From Burkholderiales bacterium C2 (GTDB lineage: Bacteria > Pseudomonadota > Gammaproteobacteria > Burkholderiales > Burkholderiaceae_C), in the NCBI GenBank assembly GCA_005503085.1, contig SCOI01000027.1:1-64000 (forward strand): a DNA stretch of 64,000 nucleotides, given 5' to 3'. Shown in pieces: positions 1-9,811 of the stretch. How positions within the stretch are numbered: position 1 is the stretch's first letter; every line of letters begins with the position of its first letter. The position numbers were made by a program, and so were the translations under genes. The notes beneath the pieces are model-generated. The model saw only the letters and a program-made list of their open reading frames with translations, did no database searches and was not told the DNA's origin.

Positions 1-2196
1 CCCGTGCCCGCACCGACCGCCCTCGCGGTGGCGCTGGCCCTGGCCGCCTGGCCCGCCAGCCAAGCCCTGGCCCAGGAAAAAACCCAGCTCGAAACCGTCA
101 CGATCACGGCCGAGCGCCGGGTCGAGAACATCAAGGACGTGCCGACGGCCGTCTCCAGCGTCAGCGGCGAGAAGCTCGATGTGCTGGCCTCGGGCGGCCA
201 GGATGTGCGCTTCCTGTCCGGCCGCGTCCCCAGCCTGAACATCGAATCGTCGTTCGGCCGCGCCTTCCCGCGCTTTTACCTGCGCGGCTATGGCAATACC
301 GACTTCCGTCTCAATGCCTCGCAGCCGGTCTCGCTGATCTATGACGACGTGGTGCAGGAGAACCCGATCCTGAAGGGCTTCCCGGTCTTCGACATGAAGG
401 CGGTCGAAGTGATCGCCGGCCCGCAGGGCACGCTGTTCGGCCGCAACACGCCGGCCGGCGTGGTCAAGTTCGACTCGGTGCGCCCGTCCAAGAAGCAGGA
501 CGGCTATTTCAGCGCCTCCTACGGAACCCATGGCAGCGCGACCGTCGAGGGCGCCGCCAATGTGCAGCTGGGCGGCGACTGGTCGGCCCGGGTGTCGGCC
601 CAGGTGCAGCGCCGCGACGACTGGGTGACGAACCAGGTTGCCACCGGTGCCACCAAGAAGACCGAGGGCTACAACGACCGCGCGGTCCGCCTGCAGGCCC
701 TGTACGAACCCAACCAGGGTTTCAGCGCCTTGTTCAATGTGCACAACCGCGAGCTCGACGGCAGTCCGCGCCTGTTCCGCTCCAGCGTCATCAAGCCCGG
801 CACCAACGACCTGGCCGACGGCTTCGATCCGGCCAAGGCCTATTTCGACGGCAAGAACGAGCAGCGCCTGCACGCCACCGGTGGCAGCGCCCGCATCAAG
901 TGGGCCCTGGACGGATTCACGCTGCACTCGATCACGGGCATCGAGGCGGTCCAGCCCTTCAGCCGCGCCGACGTCGACGCCGGCTACATCAACAACTTCG
1001 TCCAGCCGCCCCCGTTCAACGGCGAGGGCAATGTGTTCTGGAGCTCGGAAACCTCGGACGCACTGAAGGACCATCGTCAGCTGAGCCAGGAGTTCCGTCT
1101 CGAGTCCAATGGCAGCGGCCCGCTGCGCTGGCAGGGCGGTGTCTATCTGTTCGACGAGCGCTACACGATGGAGAGCATCGACTATCTGGCGGCGCCGGCC
1201 GACGCGCTGGTCAGCACCCGCCAGACCAACAAGGCCTGGGCCTTGTTCGGCTCGCTTAACTACCGCGTCAGCCCCGATCTGAACCTGCGCGGGGGCCTGC
1301 GCTACACCAAGGACAAGAAGACCCTGGCCACCACCGGCACGGTCAACGCCTCGGCCGGCACCAGCGCCAGCACCAACGACAGCAAGGTCAACTGGGATCT
1401 GTCCGGCACCTACACGCTAACGCCCGAGACCAATGTCTATGCGCGCGTCGCCACCGGCTTCCGCGCCGCGTCGATCTATCCGGCCAGCGGTTTCGGCCCG
1501 CAGAGCAAGGCACGTCCGGAGACCGTGACCTCGTACGAGCTGGGCGCCAAGAGCGAGTTCTGGCAGCGCCGGGCCCGCCTGTCGGCCACGCTGTTCAGCT
1601 ACGAGGTCAAGGACCAGCAGCTGACCGCGGTCGGTGGCACCAACAACACCAACACCCTGCTGAATGCCAGCAAGGGCGAAGGCCGCGGCTTCGAGCTGAA
1701 CCTGGAGTTGCTGCCCACCGACAACCTGCTGCTGACGCTGAGCACCAGCTACAACGACACCAAGATCAAGGACCGCAGCCTGACCATGCCCCAGGCCGGC
1801 AGCGGCGCAACGATGATCGGCACGCCGGATGCCAACGGCAACTACAGCATCTATAACAACCCGCTGCCGAATGCACCCAAGTGGATCGCCAACCTGACTG
1901 CCCGCTACAGCATGCCGACCGCGGCCGGCAATGAGTTCTACGTCTACACCGACTGGGCCTACCGTTCCAAGGTCAACTTCTTCCTCTACAAGTCGGTCGA
2001 GTTCACCGGCAAGCCGCTGACCGAGGGCGGCCTGCGCGTCGGCTACATCTGGGACAACGGCAAGTACGAGGTGGCCGGTTTTGTGCGCAACATCACCGAC
2101 AAGGTGGTGGTCAACGGCGCGATCGACTTCAACAACCTGACCGGCTTCATCAACGACCCGCGCACCTACGGTGTGCAGTTCAAGGCCCTGTTCTAA
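1..2196 (+). CDS. TonB-dependent outer-membrane receptor, 5' end cut by window
   Basis: Outer-membrane beta-barrel receptor that imports a ligand with energy from TonB-ExbBD. The plug domain occupies about residues 35-160 (TITAERR near the N terminus, VEVIAGPQGTLFGRNTPAG in the plug), followed by a barrel of about 550 residues ending in aromatic VQFKALF, typical of a C-terminal beta-signal. A hydrophobic segment ending in SQALAQ looks like a signal peptide, but the GTG at 4 gives no positively charged n-region and the frame stays open to base 1, so the true start is probably upstream. No ligand-specific motif is recognisable. A strong terminator follows, so it is not co-transcribed with pyrE. 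Confidence 0.9.
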   Translation, partial: PVPAPTALAVALALAAWPASQALAQEKTQLETVTITAERRVENIKDVPTAVSSVSGEKLDVLASGGQDVRFLSGRVPSLNIESSFGRAFPRFYLRGYGNTDFRLNASQPVSLIYDDVVQENPILKGFPVFDMKAVEVIAGPQGTLFGRNTPAGVVKFDSVRPSKKQDGYFSASYGTHGSATVEGAANVQLGGDWSARVSAQVQRRDDWVTNQVATGATKKTEGYNDRAVRLQALYEPNQGFSALFNVHNRELDGSPRLFRSSVIKPGTNDLADGFDPAKAYFDGKNEQRLHATGGSARIKWALDGFTLHSITGIEAVQPFSRADVDAGYINNFVQPPPFNGEGNVFWSSETSDALKDHRQLSQEFRLESNGSGPLRWQGGVYLFDERYTMESIDYLAAPADALVSTRQTNKAWALFGSLNYRVSPDLNLRGGLRYTKDKKTLATTGTVNASAGTSASTNDSKVNWDLSGTYTLTPETNVYARVATGFRAASIYPASGFGPQSKARPETVTSYELGAKSEFWQRRARLSATLFSYEVKDQQLTAVGGTNNTNTLLNASKGEGRGFELNLELLPTDNLLLTLSTSYNDTKIKDRSLTMPQAGSGATMIGTPDANGNYSIYNNPLPNAPKWIANLTARYSMPTAAGNEFYVYTDWAYRSKVNFFLYKSVEFTGKPLTEGGLRVGYIWDNGKYEVAGFVRNITDKVVVNGAIDFNNLTGFINDPRTYGVQFKALF

Positions 2197-2218
2197 GCCC
2201 TGAGGGCTGCTTGATCGA

Positions 2219-2250
2219 GCCCGGTCGCCGCAAGGCGGCCGGGCTTTTTT
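2219..2250 (+). terminator. Rho-independent terminator after TonB receptor
   Basis: Eleven-base-pair GC-rich stem (2219-2229 with 2234-2244, one G-T pair), GCAA tetraloop and a run of six T at 2245-2250. It lies 22 bases after the receptor stop codon. Confidence 0.9.
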
Positions 2251-2290
2251 ACGCCCCTACAATGCCGACGAATCATCAAAAAGCACGCTC

Positions 2291-2971
2291 ATGACCACCG
2301 CTGCCGCCCCCACCGATGCCCTGGCCCAGGATTTCGTTGCCTTTGCCGTCGAGGCCGGCGTGCTGCGCTTCGGCGAGTTCAAGACCAAGGCCGGGCGGCT
2401 GAGCCCCTATTTCTTCAACGCCGGCCTGTTCGACGACGGTGCCAAGCTGGGCCGGCTGGCCGGTTTCTATGCCCAGCGCCTGATCGCCTCGGGTCTGGCC
2501 TTCGACATGATCTTCGGCCCGGCCTACAAGGGCATCACGCTGGCGGCCGCCGTCTCGATGGAGCTGGCGCGGCTGGGCCACAACAAGCCTTTCGCCTACA
2601 ACCGCAAGGAAGCCAAGGACCATGGCGAGGGCGGCACCCTGGTCGGCGCGCCGGTGCGGGGTCGGGTCTTGATCATCGACGACGTGATCTCGGCCGGCAC
2701 CTCGGTGCGCGAGTCGATCGCGATGATCCAGGCCGCCGGCGCCACGCCCTGCGGCGTGACGATCGCGCTGGACCGCCAGGAGAAGGCCGCCGAGAACGGC
2801 GTCGACATGAGCTGGTCGGCTGTGCAGTATGTGTCTGAGCAATTGCAACTGCCGGTGATCTCGATTGCCGGGCTGGCGGACTTGCTGCAGTATCTGCGCA
2901 GCACCAGCGACACGGTGGCCGCCGGCCACTCGGCGGCGGTGCAGGCCTACCGAGACCGATACGGAGTCTGA
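2291..2971 (+). CDS. pyrE: Orotate phosphoribosyltransferase
   Basis: Cytoplasmic enzyme of de novo pyrimidine synthesis; it transfers ribose phosphate from PRPP to orotate, giving OMP. The 226-residue length suits bacterial PyrE. The PRPP-binding loop is visible as VLIIDDVISAGTS near residues 122-134, and GPAYKGITLA near residue 77 is the conserved pyrophosphate-loop region. The ATG at 2291 precedes the first conserved block by a normal distance. The next gene overlaps by one base (TGATG), so the two are translationally coupled, though no functional link is evident. Confidence 0.95.
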   Translation: MTTAAAPTDALAQDFVAFAVEAGVLRFGEFKTKAGRLSPYFFNAGLFDDGAKLGRLAGFYAQRLIASGLAFDMIFGPAYKGITLAAAVSMELARLGHNKPFAYNRKEAKDHGEGGTLVGAPVRGRVLIIDDVISAGTSVRESIAMIQAAGATPCGVTIALDRQEKAAENGVDMSWSAVQYVSEQLQLPVISIAGLADLLQYLRSTSDTVAAGHSAAVQAYRDRYGV

Positions 2972-3624
2972 TGCGAGCTTCCAGCCCTGCCCCTGCCGTC
3001 CTGCTGCTGCTGCTGGCCGAGGCCGGCATGGTCTGGGCGCAGGCCAAACCGGCATCGATCGGGGCCATCTACAGCTGCACCACGGCCGATGGCCGGCGCC
3101 TGACCTCGGACCGGCTGATCGCCGACTGCAACAACCGCGAGCAGCGCATCCTGAACGCCGATGGCTCGCTGCGTGCCATCGTGCCGCCGGCGATGTCGCC
3201 CGAGGAGCGGGCCGCCTATGAAGCGCGCGAGCGTCGCCTGGCGGCCGAGCGGGCGGCCCAGGCCGACGCGGTGCGGCGCGACCGCAATCTGATGACGCGC
3301 TACCGCAGCGCCGAGGCCCACCAGCATGCCCGCGAGGCCGCGCTGGACGATGTCATCAAGGGCATGCGCCTGTCCGAGAACCGCATCAAGGATCTGGCCA
3401 CCGAGCGCAAGCCCTTGCAGGACGAGGCCGAGTTCTACAAGGGCCGGCCGCTGCCGGCCAAGCTCAAGCAGCAGCTCGATGCCAACGACGCCTCGGCCGA
3501 GGCACAGCGCGTGCTGATCGAGAACCAGAAGGCCGAGCTGGTGCGCATCAACAAGAATTTCGATGCCGAGCTGGCACGCCTGAAGAAGCTGTGGGCCGGC
3601 GCGCCCCCCGGCAGCCTGGACTGA
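2971..3624 (+). CDS. DUF4124-type periplasmic coiled-coil protein
   Basis: Secreted protein of 217 residues with a hydrophobic signal peptide ending near AQA (residue 25). The segment IYSCTTADGRRLTSDRLIADC resembles the short DUF4124 module found in many betaproteobacterial envelope proteins, with two cysteines that could pair. The remainder (residues 75-210) is charged, Ala/Arg/Lys/Glu-rich and predicted helical or coiled-coil. Its start overlaps the pyrE stop. Function is unknown. It converges on gatB across an 80-base gap containing two hairpins. Confidence 0.75.
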   Translation: MRASSPAPAVLLLLLAEAGMVWAQAKPASIGAIYSCTTADGRRLTSDRLIADCNNREQRILNADGSLRAIVPPAMSPEERAAYEARERRLAAERAAQADAVRRDRNLMTRYRSAEAHQHAREAALDDVIKGMRLSENRIKDLATERKPLQDEAEFYKGRPLPAKLKQQLDANDASAEAQRVLIENQKAELVRINKNFDAELARLKKLWAGAPPGSLD

Positions 3625-3636
3625 TCAGCCTCCGAG

Positions 3637-3695
3637 CCAAGGCATGCGGGACATGCCCTGGCCTTCGCTAGGCGTCGCCCGGTCCGCAGGGACCG
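3637..3695. terminator. Paired hairpins between convergent genes
   Basis: Two inverted repeats lie between the DUF4124 gene and gatB: 3637-3646 with 3652-3661 (one mismatch) and 3680-3685 with 3690-3695. Neither has a clear T-tract, so their role as terminators is a guess from position. Confidence 0.35.
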
Positions 3696-3704
3696 GCCTC
3701 GGTC

Positions 3705-5147
3705 CTAGCTCAGTTTCTTCTTCAGCAGCTCGTTGACCGCGGTCGGATTGGCCTTGCCTTTGGTGGCCTTCATGGCCTGGCCGACCAGGGCGTTGAAGGC
3801 CTTGTCCTTGCCGGCGCGGAACTCCTCCACCGATTTCTGATTGGCGGCCAGCACCTCGTCGAGGATGCGCTCCAGCTCACCGGTGTCATTGGACTGCTTG
3901 AGGTCCTTGGCTTCGATGATGGCGTCGACCTCGCCGCCCTTGGACCACAGCTCCTCGAACACCTGCTTGGCCGAGTTGTTGGAGATCGTGCCGTCCTGGA
4001 TGCGCAGGATCAGCGCGCCCAGGGTCGCGGCGCTCACCGGGCTGCTGTCAATCTCGCGCTCCTCGGCATTGAGGCGGCGCGCAATCTCGCCCTGCAGCCA
4101 GTTGGCCACCAGCTTGGGCGCCTTGCAGATATCGCGGGCGGCTTCGTAGAAGCGCGCGGTCGCGAGGCTGGCCGTCATCAGGCTGGCGTCATAGGCTGGC
4201 AGGCCGTCGGCCTCCTGGAAGCGCGCCGCCATCACGGCCGGCAGCTCGGGCAGCTCGCCGCGGACCCGCTCCACCCATTCCGGCGCGATCACCAGCGGCG
4301 GCAGGTCGGGGTCGGGGAAGTAGCGGTAGTCGGCCGCGTCTTCCTTGCTGCGCATCGCCCGGGTCTCGCCGGTGTCGGGGTTGAACAGCACGGTGGCCTG
4401 CTGAATCTCGCGGCCGTCCTCGATCTCGTCGATCTGCCAGTTGACCTCGTAGTCGACCGCCTGCAGCAGATTGCGGAAGCTGTTCAGGTTCTTGATCTCG
4501 CGGCGCGTGCCATAGGACTCGCCGGGCTTGCGCACCGAGACATTGACATCGCAGCGGAACGAGCCCTCCTGCATATTGCCGTCGCAGATGCCCAACCACA
4601 TCACCAGCGCATGCAGGGTCTTGGCGTATTCGCAGGCCTCGGCGCCGGAGCGCATATCGGGCTCGGAGACGATCTCCAGCAGCGGCGTGCCGGCGCGGTT
4701 CAGGTCTATGCCCGATTGGCCGTGATAGTCCTCATGCAGGCTCTTGCCCGCGTCCTCTTCGAGGTGGGCGCGGGTCAGGTTGACGACCTTCTTCTGCTCG
4801 CCGACGAAGAACTCCAGCTTGCCGCCCTGCACGACCGGAATCTCGTACTGGCTGATCTGGTAGCCCTTGGGCAGGTCGGGGTAGAAGTAGTTCTTGCGCG
4901 CAAAGATCGACAGCGGCGCGATCTTCGCGCCCACGGCCAGGCCCAGCCGGATCGCTCGCTCGACGGCGCCGCGGTTCAGGACCGGCAGGGTGCCAGGCAG
5001 GGCCAGGTCCACCGGCGAGGCCTGGGTATTGGGCTCGGCGCCGAAGGCCGTCGAGGAGCCGCTGAAGATCTTCGACTGGGTGGACAGCTGGACGTGGTTC
5101 TCCAGCCCGATCACGACTTCGTAGCCGCGGATGAGTTTGCTCGTCAT
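3705..5147 (-). CDS. gatB: Asp-tRNA(Asn)/Glu-tRNA(Gln) amidotransferase subunit B
   Basis: Subunit B of GatCAB, which phosphorylates and then amidates mischarged Glu-tRNA(Gln) (and Asp-tRNA(Asn)). The 480-residue protein begins [21 protein letters not shown], the usual GatB N terminus; the frame could be read 18 codons further upstream but that extension is not GatB-like. The kinase-like core holds [18 protein letters not shown] and LLEIVSEPD, and the C-terminal YqeY-like helical domain ends [12 protein letters not shown]. The gatA stop codon lies immediately upstream, making a gatC-gatA-gatB operon. Confidence 0.97.
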   Translation of the reverse strand: MTSKLIRGYEVVIGLENHVQLSTQSKIFSGSSTAFGAEPNTQASPVDLALPGTLPVLNRGAVERAIRLGLAVGAKIAPLSIFARKNYFYPDLPKGYQISQYEIPVVQGGKLEFFVGEQKKVVNLTRAHLEEDAGKSLHEDYHGQSGIDLNRAGTPLLEIVSEPDMRSGAEACEYAKTLHALVMWLGICDGNMQEGSFRCDVNVSVRKPGESYGTRREIKNLNSFRNLLQAVDYEVNWQIDEIEDGREIQQATVLFNPDTGETRAMRSKEDAADYRYFPDPDLPPLVIAPEWVERVRGELPELPAVMAARFQEADGLPAYDASLMTASLATARFYEAARDICKAPKLVANWLQGEIARRLNAEEREIDSSPVSAATLGALILRIQDGTISNNSAKQVFEELWSKGGEVDAIIEAKDLKQSNDTGELERILDEVLAANQKSVEEFRAGKDKAFNALVGQAMKATKGKANPTAVNELLKKKLS

Positions 5148-5148
5148 G

Positions 5149-6636
5149 TCAGATTCCTGCCGGGGCTTGTTGGTGCCAGTCGGTCGCCTGCTGCAAGGCA
5201 TGGGCCGCGTGCAAGAGCTGACCCTCCTTGAAGTAGTTGCCCAACAGCTGCAGGCCCACCGGCATGCCGCCCTCGCCCAGGCCTACCGGCAAGCTCATGC
5301 CGGGCAGGCCGGCCAGCGAGCCGGGCAGCGTGAAGATGTCGGCCAGATAGGCCTTGACCGGATCGTCCGCGCCCTCGCCATGCTTCCAGGCGACGGTCGG
5401 CGCCACCGGGCCGGCGATCAGGTCGCACTGGGTGAAGCAGCGCTGGAAGTCGTCGGCAATCATGCGGCGCAGCTTCTGCGCCTGCAGATAGTAGGCGTCG
5501 TAATAGCCATGGCTCAGCACATAGGAGCCGATCATGATGCGGCGCTTGACCTCGGCGCCGAAGCCCTCGGCGCGGGTCTTCTTGTACATGTCCAGCAGAT
5601 CGTCGTACTTGGCGGCGCGGTGGCCGAACTTGACGCCGTCGAAGCGGGAGAGGTTCGAGCTGGCCTCGGCCGGCGCGATGATGTAGTAGACCGGAATCGC
5701 CAGCTCGGTGCGTGGCAGGCTGACGTCGACCAGCGTGGCGCCGAGCTTTTCCAGCTCAGCCAGACCGGCGCGCACCGCGCGCTCGACATCGCCGCTCAGC
5801 GCGGCCGGGAAGAACTCGCGCGGCAGGCCGATGCGCAGACCCTTGAGCGGCTGGGCCGCCGTGGCACCCTCGCGGGCCGCCAGCATCTGCGCATGGAAGT
5901 CCTGCGGTGGCTGCTCGATGCTGGTGGCATCGCGCTCGTCAAAGCCGCTCATCGCCGACAGCAGCAGGGCGCAGTCTTCGGCCGAGCGCGCCATCGGGCC
6001 GGCCTGGTCCAGACTGGAGGCGAAGGCGATCATGCCGTAGCGCGAGCACACGCCATAGGTCGGCTTGATGCCGGTGATGCCGGTGAAGCTGGCCGGCTGG
6101 CGGATTGATCCGCCGGTGTCGGTGCCGGTGGTGGCCGGCACCAGGCGGGCCGCCACCGCAGCGGCCGAGCCGCCCGAGGAGCCGCCCGGCACCCGGCTCG
6201 CGTCCCAGGGGTTGGACACGGGCTTGAAGGCCGAGTTCTCGTTGGCCGAGCCCATCGCGAACTCGTCGCAGTTGAGCTTGCCCAGCGAGACCGTGCCGGC
6301 CGCGTTCAGCTTGGCGACGACGGTGGCGTCAAAAGGGCTGCGGTAGCCGACCAGCATCTTGGAGCCGGCGGTCGTGGGCATGTCGCGGGTGACGAAGATG
6401 TCCTTGTGCGCCAGCGGCACGCCCAGCAGCGCTTGGCTCTCGCCGGCAGCACGGCGCGCATCGGCAGCGCGCGCGCTGGCCAGCGCGCCCTCGGCATCGA
6501 CATGCAGAAAGGCCCCCAGCGCCTCGGCGGAGGTAACACGTGCAAGAAGGTGTTGCGTGATTTCGAGGCTGGAAACTGTCTTGTCGGCGAGGGCACGGCC
6601 GAGTTCGGCGACGCCCAGGGTGTGCAGCATATTCAT
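5149..6636 (-). CDS. gatA: Asp-tRNA(Asn)/Glu-tRNA(Gln) amidotransferase subunit A
   Basis: Amidase-signature subunit that releases ammonia from glutamine for GatB. At 495 residues it has normal length. The Ser-cisSer-Lys catalytic apparatus is visible: Lys in LAHKDIF, and the Gly/Ser-rich stretch [18 protein letters not shown] followed by [15 protein letters not shown]. The C-terminal region contains the expected [12 protein letters not shown] motif. Its ATG overlaps the gatC stop as ATGA, indicating translational coupling; ATG at 6630 is an alternative start two codons later. Confidence 0.97.
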   Translation of the reverse strand: MNMLHTLGVAELGRALADKTVSSLEITQHLLARVTSAEALGAFLHVDAEGALASARAADARRAAGESQALLGVPLAHKDIFVTRDMPTTAGSKMLVGYRSPFDATVVAKLNAAGTVSLGKLNCDEFAMGSANENSAFKPVSNPWDASRVPGGSSGGSAAAVAARLVPATTGTDTGGSIRQPASFTGITGIKPTYGVCSRYGMIAFASSLDQAGPMARSAEDCALLLSAMSGFDERDATSIEQPPQDFHAQMLAAREGATAAQPLKGLRIGLPREFFPAALSGDVERAVRAGLAELEKLGATLVDVSLPRTELAIPVYYIIAPAEASSNLSRFDGVKFGHRAAKYDDLLDMYKKTRAEGFGAEVKRRIMIGSYVLSHGYYDAYYLQAQKLRRMIADDFQRCFTQCDLIAGPVAPTVAWKHGEGADDPVKAYLADIFTLPGSLAGLPGMSLPVGLGEGGMPVGLQLLGNYFKEGQLLHAAHALQQATDWHQQAPAGI

Positions 6637-6932
6637 TCGATGACCTTGGGAACCAGGAACAGACCGTCTTCGACCGCCGGTGCGCTGCGCTGATTGAGCT
6701 CGCGCTGATTGCTCTCGGTGACCGCGTCCTCGCGCAGGCGCAAAGCCACCTCCTGCACGGCGGACAGCGGCGTGTACAGCGGCTCGACGCCGCTGGTGTC
6801 GACCGCGCTCATCTGCTCGACGATGGTGAAGAAGCCATTGAGCTGAGTCAGCAGCGCCTCGGGTTCGCCGCCTTGCAGCTCCAGCCGCGCCAGATGGGCG
6901 ATGCGGCTCACGTCTTGTGGGGTCAGGGCCAT
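6633..6932 (-). CDS. gatC: Asp-tRNA(Asn)/Glu-tRNA(Gln) amidotransferase subunit C
   Basis: Small linker subunit (99 residues) that wraps GatA and GatB. It begins [19 protein letters not shown], the diagnostic GatC helix, and contains the conserved [11 protein letters not shown]-like stretch ([13 protein letters not shown]). It is first in the operon; transcription must start within the region shared with mreB, whose gene diverges from it. Confidence 0.95.
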   Translation of the reverse strand: MALTPQDVSRIAHLARLELQGGEPEALLTQLNGFFTIVEQMSAVDTSGVEPLYTPLSAVQEVALRLREDAVTESNQRELNQRSAPAVEDGLFLVPKVIE

Positions 6933-8271
<1,339 letters not shown>

Positions 8272-8280
8272 GCGCCTCCA

Positions 8281-8323
8281 TGAAGCGCTCCGAGCCGGCA
8301 CGCTTCACGCGGGGCCGGCTTTT
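8281..8323 (+). terminator. Attenuator-like competing hairpins between mreB and mreC
   Basis: Two overlapping inverted repeats cannot fold together as simple hairpins. TGAAGCG (8281-8287) pairs with CGCTTCA (8301-8307), while AGCCGGC (8293-8299) pairs with GCCGGCT (8314-8320) followed by TTTT at 8320-8323. The second resembles a weak intrinsic terminator, the first its competitor. This would allow more mreB than mreCD transcript. The folding is read from complementarity only. Confidence 0.5.
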
Positions 8324-8348
8324 GCACATCTTGCCCCCCGCCTGAGCC

Positions 8349-9293
8349 ATGCCACTGGGCACCCTGGATCGCACGCCACCCCCGTTTTTCCGCCAGGGCC
8401 CCTCGGCCCTGACCAAGCTGCTGCTGTGCGCGGCGCTGGCCATCTTCCTGATGGTGGCCGATGCCCGCTTCAAGCTCGCGACGCCGGCGCGCGCCGCACT
8501 GGCCCTGGTGCTGCACCCGGTGCAGCGGGCGCTGCTGGCGCCGGTCGATGCCTGGGAACAGCTGGGGGACTATCTGCGCGGCACCGAGCGCGCGATGGCC
8601 GCCGAGGACCAGGCGCGGCGCCAGCTGGTGCAGCAGGCCGAGCGCCTGTCGCGCGCCGAGCAGCTGCAGGCCGAGAACCAGAGCCTGCGCGCGCTGCTGG
8701 CACTGCGCCCGGCGCTGCAGGTGCCGACCATTGCCGCCGAGGTCCTGTACGAGGCGAGCGATCCCTACTCGCGCAAGGTGGTGATCGACCGCGGCAGCCA
8801 GCAGGGCGTGCGCGCCGGCGCGCCGGTCATCAACGATGCCGGCGTGCTGGGCCAGGTGACGCGGGTCTATCTGCTGTCGGCCGAGGTCACACTGCTCAAT
8901 GACAAGGACGCCGCGATCCCCGTGCTCAACACCCGCAGCCAGCAGCGCGGCGCGGCCTTTGGCGGCACCGACGGCCTGGGCATGGAGCTGCGCTTCATGG
9001 CCACCAACGCCGACATCAAGCAGGACGATCTGCTGACCACCTCGGGCCTGGACGGCGTCTATCCGCCCGGCCTGCCGGTGGCCCGCATCAGCGCGATCGA
9101 GCGGCGCGGCGACAGCAGCTTTGCCCGCGTCAGCCTGCGCCCGGTGGCCCAGCTCGACAACGTCCGCCATGTACTGGTGCTGGGCGCGCTGGCCGAACTC
9201 GAGCACGCCCGCAACGAGGCCGTCGCGGCCTCGGCCGCCGCAGCGTCGGCCCCGGCACGCGCCGGCAGCAAGGCCAGCGGAGGTCGACCATGA
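8349..9293 (+). CDS. mreC: Rod-shape-determining protein MreC
   Basis: Bitopic membrane protein that links MreB to the penicillin-binding proteins in the periplasm. It has 314 residues: a cytoplasmic start, one membrane helix near residues 23-40 (LLLCAALAIFLMVADARF), a coiled coil with RRQLVQQAERLSRAEQLQAENQSL-type heptads near residues 80-115, then the beta-domain with VVIDRGSQQGVRAGAPVIN. The C-terminal tail (last ~35 residues) is Ala-rich and disordered. It overlaps mreD by four bases. Confidence 0.95.
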   Translation: MPLGTLDRTPPPFFRQGPSALTKLLLCAALAIFLMVADARFKLATPARAALALVLHPVQRALLAPVDAWEQLGDYLRGTERAMAAEDQARRQLVQQAERLSRAEQLQAENQSLRALLALRPALQVPTIAAEVLYEASDPYSRKVVIDRGSQQGVRAGAPVINDAGVLGQVTRVYLLSAEVTLLNDKDAAIPVLNTRSQQRGAAFGGTDGLGMELRFMATNADIKQDDLLTTSGLDGVYPPGLPVARISAIERRGDSSFARVSLRPVAQLDNVRHVLVLGALAELEHARNEAVAASAAAASAPARAGSKASGGRP

Positions 9294-9811
9294 TCATGCC
9301 GCGCGGCTCCGGCCAGCTGCTGCTGCCGGCCAACCCCCTCTTCATCGCGCTGAGCCTGCTGCTGGCCCTGGTGGTGGACATGGTGCCGGTCGGGCGCCAG
9401 AGCGCGATGCCCGATGTGCTGGCCCTGGTGCTGGTGTTCTGGAATGTGCACCAGCCGCGCCGGGTCGGGGTCGGCTGGGCCTTTGTGTTCGGTCTGCTGG
9501 TCGATGTCCAGCATGGCGCGCTGCTGGGTCAGCATGCGCTGTCCTATAGCGTGCTGAGCTTTGGCGCGATCGCGCTGCACCGGCGCCTGCTCTGGTTCAG
9601 CCTGCCCGTGCAGGCCCTGCACATCCTGCCGCTGTTCGTGCTGGCCCACGCGGTGTCGCTGGCGGTGCGGTTGATGGTCGGCGGCATGTGGCCGGGCTGG
9701 CCGCTGCTGCTGGCGCCGCTGTTCGAGGCCTTGCTGTGGCCCATCGCCACGGTGCTGCTGCTGGCGCCGCAACGCCGCGCCCCGGATCGAGACGCCAACC
9801 GGCCCCTGTGA
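9290..9811 (+). CDS. mreD: Rod-shape-determining membrane protein MreD
   Basis: Polytopic inner-membrane partner of MreC, 173 residues with about five to six hydrophobic segments. Typical features are LFIALSLLLALVVDMVP near the N terminus, PDVLALVLVFWNVHQPRRVGVGWAF and the glycine-rich GLLVDVQHGALLGQHAL. ATG overlaps the end of mreC (ATGA), and its stop codon overlaps the mrdA start, so the three genes form a tightly coupled unit. Confidence 0.95.
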   Translation: MIMPRGSGQLLLPANPLFIALSLLLALVVDMVPVGRQSAMPDVLALVLVFWNVHQPRRVGVGWAFVFGLLVDVQHGALLGQHALSYSVLSFGAIALHRRLLWFSLPVQALHILPLFVLAHAVSLAVRLMVGGMWPGWPLLLAPLFEALLWPIATVLLLAPQRRAPDRDANRPL

